A DNA stretch of 26,834 bases from JBMZCV01 sp049613665 (GCA_049613665.1 JBMZCV010000058.1:1-26834); one strand, 5' to 3'; shown: positions 15,498 through 24,166, numbered from the stretch's first letter. The notes: a model not told the origin generated them from the letters alone. A program made the numbers and translations.

Positions 15498-17453
15498 ATG
15501 TTTAAATTATTGTTATTTTTTATAAGCCTTGCTTTATTAGGCTTAGTTTTTCTATATTTGTATCGAAAGTATATAAACAAAAATGCTTCTATTATCAAAT
15601 TAAACTTAATAGGTTTTCCCAATGTACCTGCTTATCCATTGAGTCTATCAGCTTTGATAGAAACCTTGCTCAATCTAAAATCAAGAGAAAAAGAAATCAA
15701 ACAAGCAAAAGCAGGTTTAACAGTTCGATATACCATTGAAGGACATGAAGATAATGCTTATGCTTTCGCTTTTGGCAGGAGCAAACAAGATGAAACCGAA
15801 GAAGCAATTGATGCTTTATTGGCAGAAGCTAGAAAAAGTGCAGATCTCTTTTACCGAAATCCTGCTTTGGTTACCAAAAAATTGAAAAGCGAAGGATATA
15901 TTGCTGAACCCAAATCTACAACACCAGACAATCCAATGGAACGTAGATTGCTTGGTAAGCAATTAACGAATTTATCGCTAGATACACCACAACAATTTGC
16001 TCTCGCTTGGACAACTTTGGGCAATTTGCATCGCAAAGCCTCGAAAGAAGTATTGCCAAAATGGTCAAAAACATTGTTAGATTCGGCCGAAGCCACAAAA
16101 CAGTTTTTTCCTACTATTGCTAAGTATGGCGTTGCTTACAATTTGTTGATTCTTCAAAAAGTAACGAATGCAAATATAAGAAAATATAAAACTGCTTTTG
16201 CTAATGAGTGGACAACAGCAATGGATACGCTTTTTAATCAAGGCAATTTGTATATCATAGATTTACGGATTTATGAGATGCTAAAACCGCAAGAAGTAAA
16301 AGGTTCTGAACGTTTTACACCAGCTACTTTTACTTGGCTAAAGAGAGATGCTGTTACAAAAGAAATTACGCCTTTTGCTGTTCATGTTTCAGGACAAAAT
16401 GGTTCGAATGCTCAATTTTATGACCTAAAAACAGCTCAACCATCAGCATGGTTATATGCTTTGCAAGCCGTAAAAGTTTCTGTTACGGTATATGGCATAT
16501 GGCTCGGACATGTGTATCATTGGCACTTAGTACCAGCCGCTATGATAATGACGATGTTCAATAATTTGCCAACGACACACCCAATATATAGCATACTTGC
16601 TCCTCAATCTCAACATATTATCGGTTTTAATGACGGTTTGGTATTGCTTTGGAGACAAGCAGCACCGCCAACCTCTATTAAAACAGCTCACCAATTTTTG
16701 GAATTGATAGATAAGTTTGCAGAAAAACGCAGTTTTTTTGATGACGACCCCAACACAACTATAAAAAAGCTAGGTTTGGTAGAAGCAGATTTTACGGTTA
16801 CGAAGCCGTGGGACAAATATCCAATTATTGCTTATTTATTATATATTTGGGATATAGTGTCAAACTATGTCGATGAGTTTGTGGAAATCAGCTACAAGAA
16901 TGATAAAGCCATTCAAAAGGATAAGCATTTGCAAAAGTGGATAACAGCATCAAGCCATTCGGAAGGGGGAAATATCAAGGGATTGCCAGAAATGAAAGAT
17001 AAAAATGACTTGAAAAAAGTATTGCGAAGTATGTTATATCGTGTTACGGCTCATGGCATTTCAAGACTAGACAATACTGCAAATCCTGCGATGTCGTTTG
17101 TTGGAAACTATCCTCCGTGTTTGCAGAGTTCGCATATTCCCGAGCCAAGTAGCACACTTAGCACAAAAGAATTGTTGCAATATATGCCAAAAACAGGTAC
17201 GGTTGGAGAAATGATAACATTTTATTATACTTTTGTTTATTCTGCTCCTTACGAACCCATTATTCCATTGACAGGTGTTGGCGACAATTTGTTTTTCAAA
17301 GGCAAAAAAGCTAATGCTCTAAATGTTGCTTTGATAAAATTTAGAGATGAATTAACGATATTTATGGAAAAATATGCAGAAGCCAATAAACTTCCTAATT
17401 TGTTATCTGATACGCCGCAGATTCATCAATGGCCAATGAGTGTTGAGACTTAG
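15498..17453 (+). CDS. Membrane-anchored lipoxygenase-like protein
   Basis: 651 residues with an N-terminal signal anchor (about 4-23) and a long C-terminal domain matching the lipoxygenase catalytic fold. The block WLYALQAVKVSVTVYGIWLG then H338VYHWH343 fits the family's W-L-x-A...H-x4-H motif, giving the first two iron-ligand His (338 and 343). HLVPAAM and LPTTHPIYSILAPQ follow, equivalent to the conserved ...LPSxHPxxKLLxPH segment. The third iron His is probably His519 (RVTAHGISR). The usual fourth ligand four residues later (Asn, His or Ser) is Arg523, and the C-terminus is Thr rather than the usual Ile. Iron binding or chemistry may therefore differ. Lipoxygenases dioxygenate polyunsaturated fatty acids and occur sparsely in bacteria. 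The N-terminal 320 residues show no recognised PLAT domain. Transcription converges with the DUF547 gene. Confidence 0.72.
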   Translation: MFKLLLFFISLALLGLVFLYLYRKYINKNASIIKLNLIGFPNVPAYPLSLSALIETLLNLKSREKEIKQAKAGLTVRYTIEGHEDNAYAFAFGRSKQDETEEAIDALLAEARKSADLFYRNPALVTKKLKSEGYIAEPKSTTPDNPMERRLLGKQLTNLSLDTPQQFALAWTTLGNLHRKASKEVLPKWSKTLLDSAEATKQFFPTIAKYGVAYNLLILQKVTNANIRKYKTAFANEWTTAMDTLFNQGNLYIIDLRIYEMLKPQEVKGSERFTPATFTWLKRDAVTKEITPFAVHVSGQNGSNAQFYDLKTAQPSAWLYALQAVKVSVTVYGIWLGHVYHWHLVPAAMIMTMFNNLPTTHPIYSILAPQSQHIIGFNDGLVLLWRQAAPPTSIKTAHQFLELIDKFAEKRSFFDDDPNTTIKKLGLVEADFTVTKPWDKYPIIAYLLYIWDIVSNYVDEFVEISYKNDKAIQKDKHLQKWITASSHSEGGNIKGLPEMKDKNDLKKVLRSMLYRVTAHGISRLDNTANPAMSFVGNYPPCLQSSHIPEPSSTLSTKELLQYMPKTGTVGEMITFYYTFVYSAPYEPIIPLTGVGDNLFFKGKKANALNVALIKFRDELTIFMEKYAEANKLPNLLSDTPQIHQWPMSVET

Positions 17454-17479
17454 ATTCAAATTGATTGATATAAAACACA

Positions 17480-17519
17480 AAAAAACGCACATTTTCATTT
17501 GTTGAAATGTGCGTTTTTT
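17480..17519. terminator. Bidirectional rho-independent terminator between convergent genes
   Basis: A perfect 15-bp stem (17480-17494 with 17505-17519; AAAAAACGCACATTT and its complement) has an A tract on the 5' side and a T tract on the 3' side. It lies between the stop of the lipoxygenase-like gene (+) and the stop of the DUF547 lipoprotein (-), so it can serve both. Confidence 0.92.
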
Positions 17520-17540
17520 GTTTAGAATAGCTATTAAAAT

Positions 17541-18806
17541 TTACTGCTTATTTAACTTCCAGTCATATTCATAAAAGCCAATTTTATATTTTGCAGGTAT
17601 TTTTTCGCTGCGATATTGATTCACAAAATCAAGCAAGCTTTTTCCATTTTGCTCAAAATCTGCTTTATACCATTCAAATATTTTCGACAACTCTACTAGC
17701 TTTTTCTTACTATTTACTTTTGTGAAGCTTGCATCATTGACTGCTCGTTTTGTCTGTCTATCTAACTGAGCATCTAGTTTTTCTGGCATATATGCAAAAC
17801 TTTCGATGCGTGGACAACTCACGGCTGCACAAACGACAGCAAAATGAAAACGAGCATCTTTTTTCAACCCAAACAATAATTGTTTTTCCAAATGGTCGAG
17901 CGTCATACTACTGCCTGCTACTTTGTGTTGTATGCTTTTGAAAAAGCCAGAAACATCTAAAGGCGAAGCTGGCAAATTGTTATCTAAAATAGATTTGATA
18001 ACCGAAATATTATAAGCATTGATATAAAACGCTTGTTTGGCATTGCTATTAGCTTTTGCCAAGTTCATATTTGCGACTTGCTCCACCAAAGCATCTAATT
18101 CACCTTTGTTGATTTTGCTGTATGCCACTCGTCCATTAGCCACATATTTTTTCAGAAATGCGTCGGTAGCCGCAAAAAAGGAAGTCAATTCATCTGCTTT
18201 TTCAAAACTTTTTGGAGGTGTTGGAGAAGCCTTTGGAGCTTGCCTTTTTTCTGTTCGTGTCGCAAAAGAATTTTTAGAAGCTGTTCCCAAACTCGAGCTA
18301 CGGTCTTGTATATCTCGAAAAGTTGTTTTCTTAATATTTTTTATTTTATCACTAGCCGATACAATTGTGCTAGGTTTCTCCTTAGCATTATCGGCTACTA
18401 TGGCATTTGTTATATTTGGTTTTGACAAACGCTTGTTTTCACTATTCACACTTGGCGGACTTGTTGTTTTGGGCTTCTGCACATTTTCAACAACTGTTTC
18501 TTGTACTTTATCAACTTTAGGTTGTTTTGTTTCCTCAACACTTTTATCTACTGTTTTATCGGCTAAAGCACTATTTGATGTTTCCGTTTCTGGTGCTATT
18601 TCGTTGTCGATTTTGGTATCTTGATTATCTACAAGCGTATCGGTTGGAAAACTTGAGTTTGTTGTTGCCTGTTCTGTGTTTTTTATTGTAGTATTTTTAT
18701 AAACCTGTTGCGGCTGTTCATTTTGCGAATGACTTGTTTTTGAACTATCGCTACATGAAACTAGCAACATTATACTCGATACTAAAAAAATAATGACCTT
18801 ATTCAT
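17541..18806 (-). CDS. DUF547-domain lipoprotein with long low-complexity linker
   Basis: 421 residues. The signal peptide carries lipobox LVSC, with Cys18 lipidated. Residues 19-205 are low-complexity and rich in Ser, Thr, Lys, Asn and Glu, probably a disordered tether. The C-terminal 210 residues match DUF547: KQAFYINAYNISVIKSIL is the conserved NAYN block, FHFAVVCAAVSCPRI the Cys-containing block, and SKIFEWYKADF the terminal block. The biochemical role of DUF547 is not established. The conserved Cys and His-Phe residues suggest a fold related to Cys-dependent enzymes, but this is inference. The long linker would let the domain reach away from the membrane. It converges with the lipoxygenase-like gene and is divergent from the EEP gene. 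Confidence 0.85.
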   Translation of the reverse strand: MNKVIIFLVSSIMLLVSCSDSSKTSHSQNEQPQQVYKNTTIKNTEQATTNSSFPTDTLVDNQDTKIDNEIAPETETSNSALADKTVDKSVEETKQPKVDKVQETVVENVQKPKTTSPPSVNSENKRLSKPNITNAIVADNAKEKPSTIVSASDKIKNIKKTTFRDIQDRSSSLGTASKNSFATRTEKRQAPKASPTPPKSFEKADELTSFFAATDAFLKKYVANGRVAYSKINKGELDALVEQVANMNLAKANSNAKQAFYINAYNISVIKSILDNNLPASPLDVSGFFKSIQHKVAGSSMTLDHLEKQLLFGLKKDARFHFAVVCAAVSCPRIESFAYMPEKLDAQLDRQTKRAVNDASFTKVNSKKKLVELSKIFEWYKADFEQNGKSLLDFVNQYRSEKIPAKYKIGFYEYDWKLNKQ

Positions 18807-18924
18807 AGTGAAATTTATTTTTTAAAACTAATTTTGCCAAACTCTATATTTTACAACTATTAAGCAATGTAAAACTTTGTAAGTAAGGTTGTTGTAAAAA
18901 TAATGACATTTAACAGATATTTAT

Positions 18925-18932
18925 TATTTTTG
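18925..18932 (+). promoter_or_regulatory. Possible -7 promoter box for the EEP gene
   Basis: TATTTTTG fits the Bacteroidota TAnnTTTG box and lies 30 bp before the ATG at 18962. No TTG box is at the usual distance; the nearest is about 30 bp upstream. The call is weak. Confidence 0.3.
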
Positions 18933-18961
18933 ACTAGAAAAAAAAGAAAATTAATTTGATA

Positions 18962-20023
18962 ATGAAAAATATAGCTTTTTTTTTTGCTAAACTATTTTTA
19001 ATTTCAATAGCTTTTATATCACTTATTTTGAGTGCTATCATACTAAATGCTTTTTTAACAAACTATACGCCAAAAGAAAAAGAAAGTTTGTCGCAAAAAG
19101 GAAAGGCAAAAAAACAAGCTGGCGATGTATTTACTTTTTTGACATGGAATATTGGTTTTGCAGGATTTGGCACAGAATCTGACTTTTTTTTAGATGACGG
19201 AAAAATGGCTACTCCTCCCAAAGAATGGTCTGCAAAAAATTTTAAAGGCATTAGCGACCTTGTAGAACGAAGCCCACAAATAGATTTTTTCTTATTTCAA
19301 GAAATTGATACACACGCCAAAAGAAGTTGGTACACCAACCACGTTGAAACAATCGCTGACTTATTGCCAGAATTTACCTACACTTTTACGCCCAACCTAA
19401 AAGTAAAATACATTCCTTATCCATTGCTTGACCCTGTGGGCGATGTCGAAAGTGGTTTGGCATCTTATAGCCGTTTTGAGGCTACCGAAAGCACAAGATA
19501 CCGTCTTTTTGGCGAATATAACTTTATTTACGCTATGTTTTTTCTAAAAAGATGTATGTTATTTGAGCGTTTCGAGTTAGAAAATGGCAAAGAATTGGTC
19601 GTTATCAATACACACAAATCGGCTTATGATGGCGGAAAGTTCAAAAAGGTGCAAATGCAATTGTTGAAAGATATTGCACAAAAAGAATACAGCAAAGGAA
19701 ATTATGTGGTTGTGGGTGGCGATTGGAATCAATGTCCGCCAAATTTTGATGGCAATAGTTTTTTGAAAGCAGGTATGAAAGCTAGCAAAGAAGAAAGTAT
19801 CGAAAACGACTTTTTACCCAATTGGCAATGGGTGTATGACCCTAGCGTGCCTACAAATCGAAAACTGCAAACACCTTATAATTCAGCGAAAACATTTACA
19901 ACAATACTTGATTTTTATCTCATTTCGCCAAACTTAGAGTTGGTTGCTGTTCAAACTATCGACCAACAATTTGCTTTCAGCGACCATCAGCCTGTTTATA
20001 TGCGTGTGAAAATAAAAGAATAA
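18962..20023 (+). CDS. Membrane-anchored endonuclease/exonuclease/phosphatase (EEP) family protein
   Basis: 353 residues from the ATG at 18962; a TTG two codons earlier is in frame but unlikely. An N-terminal signal anchor (about 5-32) is followed by a complete EEP domain with all catalytic blocks: TWNIG (Asn63), FQEID (Glu114, metal ligand), VINTHKS (His218), VGGDWNQ (Asp254 and Asn256) and FSDHQP (Asp341 and His342). EEP enzymes cleave phosphodiester bonds in nucleic acids, inositol phosphates or sphingolipids. The envelope location and single-domain layout leave the substrate open; a secreted phosphodiesterase or nuclease is most likely. The Nudix gene follows 63 bp later in the same direction and may be co-transcribed. 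Confidence 0.88.
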   Translation: MKNIAFFFAKLFLISIAFISLILSAIILNAFLTNYTPKEKESLSQKGKAKKQAGDVFTFLTWNIGFAGFGTESDFFLDDGKMATPPKEWSAKNFKGISDLVERSPQIDFFLFQEIDTHAKRSWYTNHVETIADLLPEFTYTFTPNLKVKYIPYPLLDPVGDVESGLASYSRFEATESTRYRLFGEYNFIYAMFFLKRCMLFERFELENGKELVVINTHKSAYDGGKFKKVQMQLLKDIAQKEYSKGNYVVVGGDWNQCPPNFDGNSFLKAGMKASKEESIENDFLPNWQWVYDPSVPTNRKLQTPYNSAKTFTTILDFYLISPNLELVAVQTIDQQFAFSDHQPVYMRVKIKE

Positions 20024-20086
20024 AAATATGGAGAAATAAGAGATACTATTTAAAAAAACAGTTTAATAGTTACAAAAAATAAAAAC

Positions 20087-20569
20087 ATGGAAATCTGGGA
20101 TTTATATACCAAAAAAGGCTTAAAAATTGGACAAACCATTGAGCGAGGCAAAGTTTTGCCATCAAATACCTATCATCTCGTCATTCATTTTTGGATAAAA
20201 AATAATGCTGGCGAATTTCTCATTCAAAAACGTTCTGCTAAAGTAACTTGGCAATGGCATTTATGGGCAAATACAGGAGGCTCGGCCGTGAGTGGCGAAA
20301 CGAGTTTGCAAGCTTTGGCACGAGAAACAAAAGAAGAAATAGGCTATGAAATACCACTCGAAGAAGTGAAACGAATCAGACGTTTTATCAAAAACGATAG
20401 CTTGATAGACGTTTATTTGCTCGAAAAAAATGTGCAGTTGAATGAGTGCGAAATAGGAGAAGAAGTAGATGAAATTCGGTACGCTTCGCAAAAAGAAATA
20501 GAACAACTGCGTGCCACAGGACAGTTTTGGGCGTTAGATGACGATTATTTTGATGTTATTTTTTCGTAA
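20087..20569 (+). CDS. Nudix hydrolase
   Basis: 160 residues with a complete Nudix box: G65-x5-E71-x7-R79-E80-T-K-E83-E84-I-G86-Y87, which binds the divalent metal and cleaves nucleoside diphosphate-linked substrates. The N-terminus (EIWDLYTKKGLKIG, HLVIHFWIKN, EFLIQKRS) is typical of the short Nudix group annotated as NTP pyrophosphohydrolases or IPP-isomerase-like. The isomerase Cys and Glu residues are not evident, so I call hydrolase only. The substrate is unknown. Spacing of 63 bp after the EEP gene leaves co-transcription possible. It is separated from the Fic gene by a promoter at 20585-20615. Confidence 0.9.
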   Translation: MEIWDLYTKKGLKIGQTIERGKVLPSNTYHLVIHFWIKNNAGEFLIQKRSAKVTWQWHLWANTGGSAVSGETSLQALARETKEEIGYEIPLEEVKRIRRFIKNDSLIDVYLLEKNVQLNECEIGEEVDEIRYASQKEIEQLRATGQFWALDDDYFDVIFS

Positions 20570-20584
20570 AACAAAATACTCTTA

Positions 20585-20615
20585 TTGCTTCTTATGGTAA
20601 AACATGTTACATTTG
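20585..20615 (+). promoter_or_regulatory. Promoter of the Fic gene (TTG-N20-TACATTTG)
   Basis: TTG at 20585-20587, a 20-nt spacer and TACATTTG at 20608-20615 match the Bacteroidota primary sigma consensus TTG-N17-23-TAnnTTTG. Transcription would start about 15 bp before the ATG at 20641, a short leader. Confidence 0.7.
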
Positions 20616-20631
20616 AAGCCAAAAGTAACAT
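20604..20631 (+). promoter_or_regulatory. Palindromic operator overlapping the Fic promoter
   Basis: ATGTTAC (20604-20610) and GTAACAT (20625-20631) form perfect 7-bp inverted half-sites. Their starts are 21 bp apart, two helical turns, as expected for a dimeric HTH protein. The left half-site overlaps the -7 box and the right lies at the expected transcription start, so binding should repress. The Fic protein itself has a C-terminal winged helix and is a candidate for autoregulation. Confidence 0.6.
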
Positions 20632-20640
20632 ATCTTATTT

Positions 20641-21948
20641 ATGAAACTTGAAAATCCACCTAAAATTAACTTTGCTACATTAGATAGTGTTGAAATGGGA
20701 CTTGCTCTTTACAATGGCAAATATAAAGATTTTTTGCAAAAAGCCACGAATAAATATTGGTATTGGAGTGAACTAAAATATCAACGAAATTTGCCTTATG
20801 ATGATGCTAAAAAAGCATGGAAATTATTGAAACTATATCGAACTGCAAATTTCAAACATATTCAATTTGGTCTTGACAAATTTTCGTATTTTCTCACAAC
20901 AGATATTCAAAAGAAGTTGCATGATTTTGATTTGAGTTTGATGGGAGGCTTATATAAAAATCCAATATCAGAAATTGATAAAAAACAGTATCTCCAAAAA
21001 TCATTATTAGAAGAAGCAATTGCAAGTTCGCAGATGGAAGGAGCGGCCACAACAACAAAAGTAGCTGTCAAAATGTTGAAATCGGAGCGAGAACCTCGCA
21101 ATGAATCGGAACAGATGATTTTCAACAATTTGCGAACCATCAATTTTATTCTTTCGCAAGCCGACAAAGATTTGACAATTGATTTAATCATTGAATTGCA
21201 CGAAATAATGACTGTAAAAACAAGTGCAGAAAGTTGTGCAGGCTCATTCAGAAAGAAAGCGATTTTTGTAAAAGATACAATTACAGGCGAAACAATACAT
21301 ACTGCACCATATTTTGAAGAACTAGAATACTTAATGAGTGATTTCTGCGACTTTGCCAATGCCGAAGAACCTTTTGTTCACCCGATAGTGAAAGCTTCTA
21401 TTTTGCATTTTATGATTGGTTATATTCACCCTTTTGAAGATGGAAATGGCCGAACTGCTAGAGCATTATTCTATTGGTTTTTGATAAAAAAAGGCTATGT
21501 ATTGATGAAAAATATTTCTATTTCAAAAGCCATTCTGAAAACAAGAAGACAATATGACAAGGCTTTTTTGAAAACAGAAAAAGACAATAATGATTTAACT
21601 TATTTCATCATTTATTCGATAAAAACCTTAAATACTGCTTTTGAAAATCTATTGAAATACAGAGATAAAAAGAAAAATGAAGCCGAACAACAGCAATTGA
21701 TGGCTTATAAGTTGGAGCAAAAAGGCTTGAACAAAAGACAAGCAAGTCTGATAGCTTATTTGTATGCCAAAAAAGATGCTGAAATGAATCTAACAAGTTT
21801 TGCCGAAAAACACGATGTTGTGCGACAAACAGCACGAAGAGATATAAATGAATTGAAGAAAATAGCATTGATAAAAGAAGAAAAAGATGGTAGAAATGTT
21901 TATTTTTCAATTGTTTCAAAAGAAAAAGTAGAACATTATTTATACTAA
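20641..21948 (+). CDS. Fic family protein with inhibitory helix and C-terminal winged-helix domain
   Basis: 435 residues. The Fic core has the active-site motif H263-P-F-E-D267-G-N-G270-R271-T-A-R274, a full match to HxFx[D/E]GNGRxxR. It is predicted to transfer AMP (or another nucleotide) from NTP to a target protein hydroxyl. An inhibitory motif [S/T]xxxE[G/N] lies upstream at S129-S-Q-M-E133-G134, giving the class II layout in which Glu blocks ATP until relieved. The C-terminal 90 residues (KQASLIAYLYAKKDAEMN, VVRQTARRDINELKKIALI) look like a winged helix-turn-helix. This architecture is widespread and often acts as a standalone regulator rather than a toxin-antitoxin pair. Promoter and operator are described separately. 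No antitoxin-sized gene adjoins it. Confidence 0.92.
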   Translation: MKLENPPKINFATLDSVEMGLALYNGKYKDFLQKATNKYWYWSELKYQRNLPYDDAKKAWKLLKLYRTANFKHIQFGLDKFSYFLTTDIQKKLHDFDLSLMGGLYKNPISEIDKKQYLQKSLLEEAIASSQMEGAATTTKVAVKMLKSEREPRNESEQMIFNNLRTINFILSQADKDLTIDLIIELHEIMTVKTSAESCAGSFRKKAIFVKDTITGETIHTAPYFEELEYLMSDFCDFANAEEPFVHPIVKASILHFMIGYIHPFEDGNGRTARALFYWFLIKKGYVLMKNISISKAILKTRRQYDKAFLKTEKDNNDLTYFIIYSIKTLNTAFENLLKYRDKKKNEAEQQQLMAYKLEQKGLNKRQASLIAYLYAKKDAEMNLTSFAEKHDVVRQTARRDINELKKIALIKEEKDGRNVYFSIVSKEKVEHYLY

Positions 21949-22014
21949 AAATAGTTGCATTTTGACAAAAAAAAACGTAAATTGCTTTTTTTTACTCAAA
22001 AAATATCATAAAAC

Positions 22015-22494
22015 ATGGGTTTCAACATTTCGGGAGTTGCAATAAATCACAATTTTGATAAAGACCTTAAAAAATTAAATGCTGATTTTGGCTGGCATTT
22101 TCAAAGTATAACAGAAGTTACTTTCGATAGAGCTTCCAAAAATTGGACACCAGAAGATGAAGTTTATGTTTATTTTTCGGATAAAGCGACTTTGATTTTT
22201 CTAAATTATGCCAAATGCCTAGAACCTTATGCTCTATCAGGTGCTAAGGTGCTGACTTTTGCATATTCGGCTACATCTATGGCATTTTTTATGAGCTTGT
22301 GGGACAACCAAGAACATCAGCGAACAATCATGGAAATTGAAAGAAAAATCTCTCAACAAAGAGGCGAAAAATTGCCATTAGAAAAAGATGAACCAGAAAC
22401 AGATAGTCTCATATTTGATATGATAGATGAGATAATGGGACAAACTTTCTTTTCTATTGATTTTGCAGAAAAAGCATACCTTTGCCAACTCTAA
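22015..22494 (+). CDS. Unknown protein co-transcribed with the helicase
   Basis: 159 residues with no signal peptide or clear membrane helix. The sequence is mixed alpha/beta, with aromatic blocks (FGWHFQSITEVTF, EVYVYFSDKATLIFLNYAKC, VLTFAYSATSMAFFMSLWDN). A charged helical part follows (EHQRTIMEIERKISQQRGEKLPLEKDEPETD) and then an acidic C-terminal stretch (IFDMIDEIMGQTFF). I do not recognise a family. The stop is 9 bp before the GTG start of the helicase, so the two are almost certainly co-transcribed and may act together. It is 66 bp downstream of the Fic gene with no clear terminator between, so read-through from Fic is possible. Confidence 0.75.
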   Translation: MGFNISGVAINHNFDKDLKKLNADFGWHFQSITEVTFDRASKNWTPEDEVYVYFSDKATLIFLNYAKCLEPYALSGAKVLTFAYSATSMAFFMSLWDNQEHQRTIMEIERKISQQRGEKLPLEKDEPETDSLIFDMIDEIMGQTFFSIDFAEKAYLCQL

Positions 22495-22503
22495 TTTTTT
22501 TTT

Positions 22504-24147
22504 GTGAAACTAACAACAGAACAACAACAAATCATTGCTCATCGTGGCAATATGAAAATTAATGCGGTAGCTGGCTCTGGCAAAACGACAACGCTCATTG
22601 AATATGCCAAGCAACTGCCACCACAAGCACGCATTTTGTATTTGGCTTTCAACAAATCGGTAAAAATAGAAGCAGAACAAAAGTTTGCGGTGCAAGGTTT
22701 GCGAAATGTGAAAGTAGAAACGGCTCACTCTTTGGCGTTTCGCTACATTGTCAGAAATGGCGGCTATGAGTTGCAAAGCAATGGCTACAAAGCTTATGAA
22801 ATCAAAGATATATTGCAAATAAACATTCATCAAGACGACCATATCAACTATGTTTTGGCTACACATGTTGGTCGTTTTATGGCCTATTTTTGTAATAGTG
22901 CAGCTCATAGAGTAAAACATCTCAATTATCTTGATGTGGTAAACGATGCAAAGGCAAAAACTTTTGTGCGATATTATTATGGTGAAATTTTGATGCAAAC
23001 ACGCACTTTTTTGGCAAAAATGTATCGCAAAGAAATAGCGATAACACATGATTATTACCTCAAACAATTTCAATTACTCTCGCCAAAATTGCCTTACGAA
23101 TACTTGCTTTTTGATGAAGGCCAAGACGCTTCGCCTGCTATGCTTGATGTTTTTTTGAAACAAACGCAAGCTACAAAAGTGATTGTTGGCGACACGCATC
23201 AGCAAATTTATAGCTGGCGATATGCCGTCAATTCATTGGCAAAAGTAGATTTTGAAGACTTAAACTTGACCAAAAGTTTTCGTTTCGATGGAGAAGTGGC
23301 CAACTTAGCAACACAGTTTTTGGATTGGAAAAAAATGTTTTCTGACCACGAAAGTATTTTTATTCGAGGAGCAGGAAATCACACCGATTTGAATAGCCGA
23401 GCAACTTTGGCACGCACCAACTTGAAATTATTGAGCAAAGCCATTGAGTTAGTTTTTGAGAAACGACAAGTTGATAAATTGTATTTTGAAGGCCACATCA
23501 ATTCTTATACTTATGCCGAAGAAGGAGCATCAATTTATGATGTTTTGAGTTTGTATAATGCTAATAATGAACGGATTAGAGACAAAATGTTGCGAACTTT
23601 GCCAGATTTCGAAGCTTTGGAAGAGTATATCGAAAAAACAGAAGACCAGCAACTAAGAATGCTGAAAGACATTGTTTTGAAATACAAAAATGAACTGCCA
23701 TCTTTGCTAAAAGGCTTGAAAAACTATCATGTGCCTACCGAAAAAAAATCTGAAGCCGATATGGTTTTTTCGACCGTTCACCGTTGCAAAGGCATGGAAT
23801 ATGACGAAGTAAGTTTGGAAGACGATTTCATTACGCCCGAAAAAATTCGGAAAACCTTAGAAGAAAGTCAAAGCGAAAATCCAGATACAACGAAGCTAAA
23901 TGAAGAAGTCAATTTGCTATATGTTGCCGTGACGAGGAGCAAAAATATGCTACATATTCCAGCGATATATCGCACTACAAAAAGTCGTATTCATTGGGTG
24001 AAAGCAAAGAAAAAACCGCCACCACGTTTTTCTGACTTTGGCAAAAAAACAGACGAAAACATCAAACGGTTTTCGTTGCAAGATTATCTGAAACGCATGA
24101 ATCAAGAAGCGAATGACTTTGAAGAAGGTGAAGATGTATATTTTTAA
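22504..24147 (+). CDS. UvrD/Fbh1-like superfamily 1A DNA helicase
   Basis: 547 residues, shorter than UvrD/PcrA (about 720), with all SF1A motifs. These are the Q motif TTEQQQII, Walker A AVAGSGKTT (Lys27), motif II FDEGQD (Asp204, Glu205), motif III GDTHQQIYSWR (229-239), motif V STVHRCKGMEYD (423-434) and motif VI LLYVAVTRS (Arg478). The blocks LYLAFNKSVKIEAEQKF, ETAHSLAF and LEDDF after motif V resemble Fbh1-type helicases more than UvrD or Rep, and the 2B insertion is small. Expected activity is ATP-driven 3'-5' unwinding or removal of recombinase from ssDNA. The start is a GTG at 22504, because the next Met (17) would delete the Q motif. It forms a two-gene unit with the preceding ORF. 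The stop overlaps the left copy of a long inverted repeat. Confidence 0.9.
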   Translation: MKLTTEQQQIIAHRGNMKINAVAGSGKTTTLIEYAKQLPPQARILYLAFNKSVKIEAEQKFAVQGLRNVKVETAHSLAFRYIVRNGGYELQSNGYKAYEIKDILQINIHQDDHINYVLATHVGRFMAYFCNSAAHRVKHLNYLDVVNDAKAKTFVRYYYGEILMQTRTFLAKMYRKEIAITHDYYLKQFQLLSPKLPYEYLLFDEGQDASPAMLDVFLKQTQATKVIVGDTHQQIYSWRYAVNSLAKVDFEDLNLTKSFRFDGEVANLATQFLDWKKMFSDHESIFIRGAGNHTDLNSRATLARTNLKLLSKAIELVFEKRQVDKLYFEGHINSYTYAEEGASIYDVLSLYNANNERIRDKMLRTLPDFEALEEYIEKTEDQQLRMLKDIVLKYKNELPSLLKGLKNYHVPTEKKSEADMVFSTVHRCKGMEYDEVSLEDDFITPEKIRKTLEESQSENPDTTKLNEEVNLLYVAVTRSKNMLHIPAIYRTTKSRIHWVKAKKKPPPRFSDFGKKTDENIKRFSLQDYLKRMNQEANDFEEGEDVYF

Positions 24148-24166
24148 GTGCCAAGCACCGATTTAA
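24141..24166. repeat. Long inverted repeat, left copy
   Basis: This pairs with 25520-25544 over 25 of 26 bases; the only difference is one extra C in the left copy. The core is AAGTGCCAAGCACC. It covers the stop codon of the helicase and the 3' end of the convergent gene at 24163. Confidence 0.85.

Noticed and set aside
18037..18624. 195-codon frame antisense to the DUF547 lipoprotein
   Set aside because: It lies wholly opposite a gene with a lipobox and a recognised domain. Its composition reflects the low-complexity linker on the other strand.
20045..20070. Inverted repeat between the EEP and Nudix genes as a terminator
   Set aside because: The stem is AT-only with a bulge and lacks a T-run, so it is not good evidence of termination.
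20641..21948. Fic toxin-antitoxin module
   Set aside because: The inhibitory motif is within the Fic protein itself and no small antitoxin gene lies next to it.
22510..23073. 187-codon frame antisense to the helicase
   Set aside because: The helicase strand carries all SF1A motifs here; the antisense frame has no domain features.
22504..24147. Gabija-type defence system (UvrD-like helicase as GajB)
   Set aside because: No OLD-family ATPase/nuclease gene adjoins it; the partner is a 159-residue protein without nuclease motifs.
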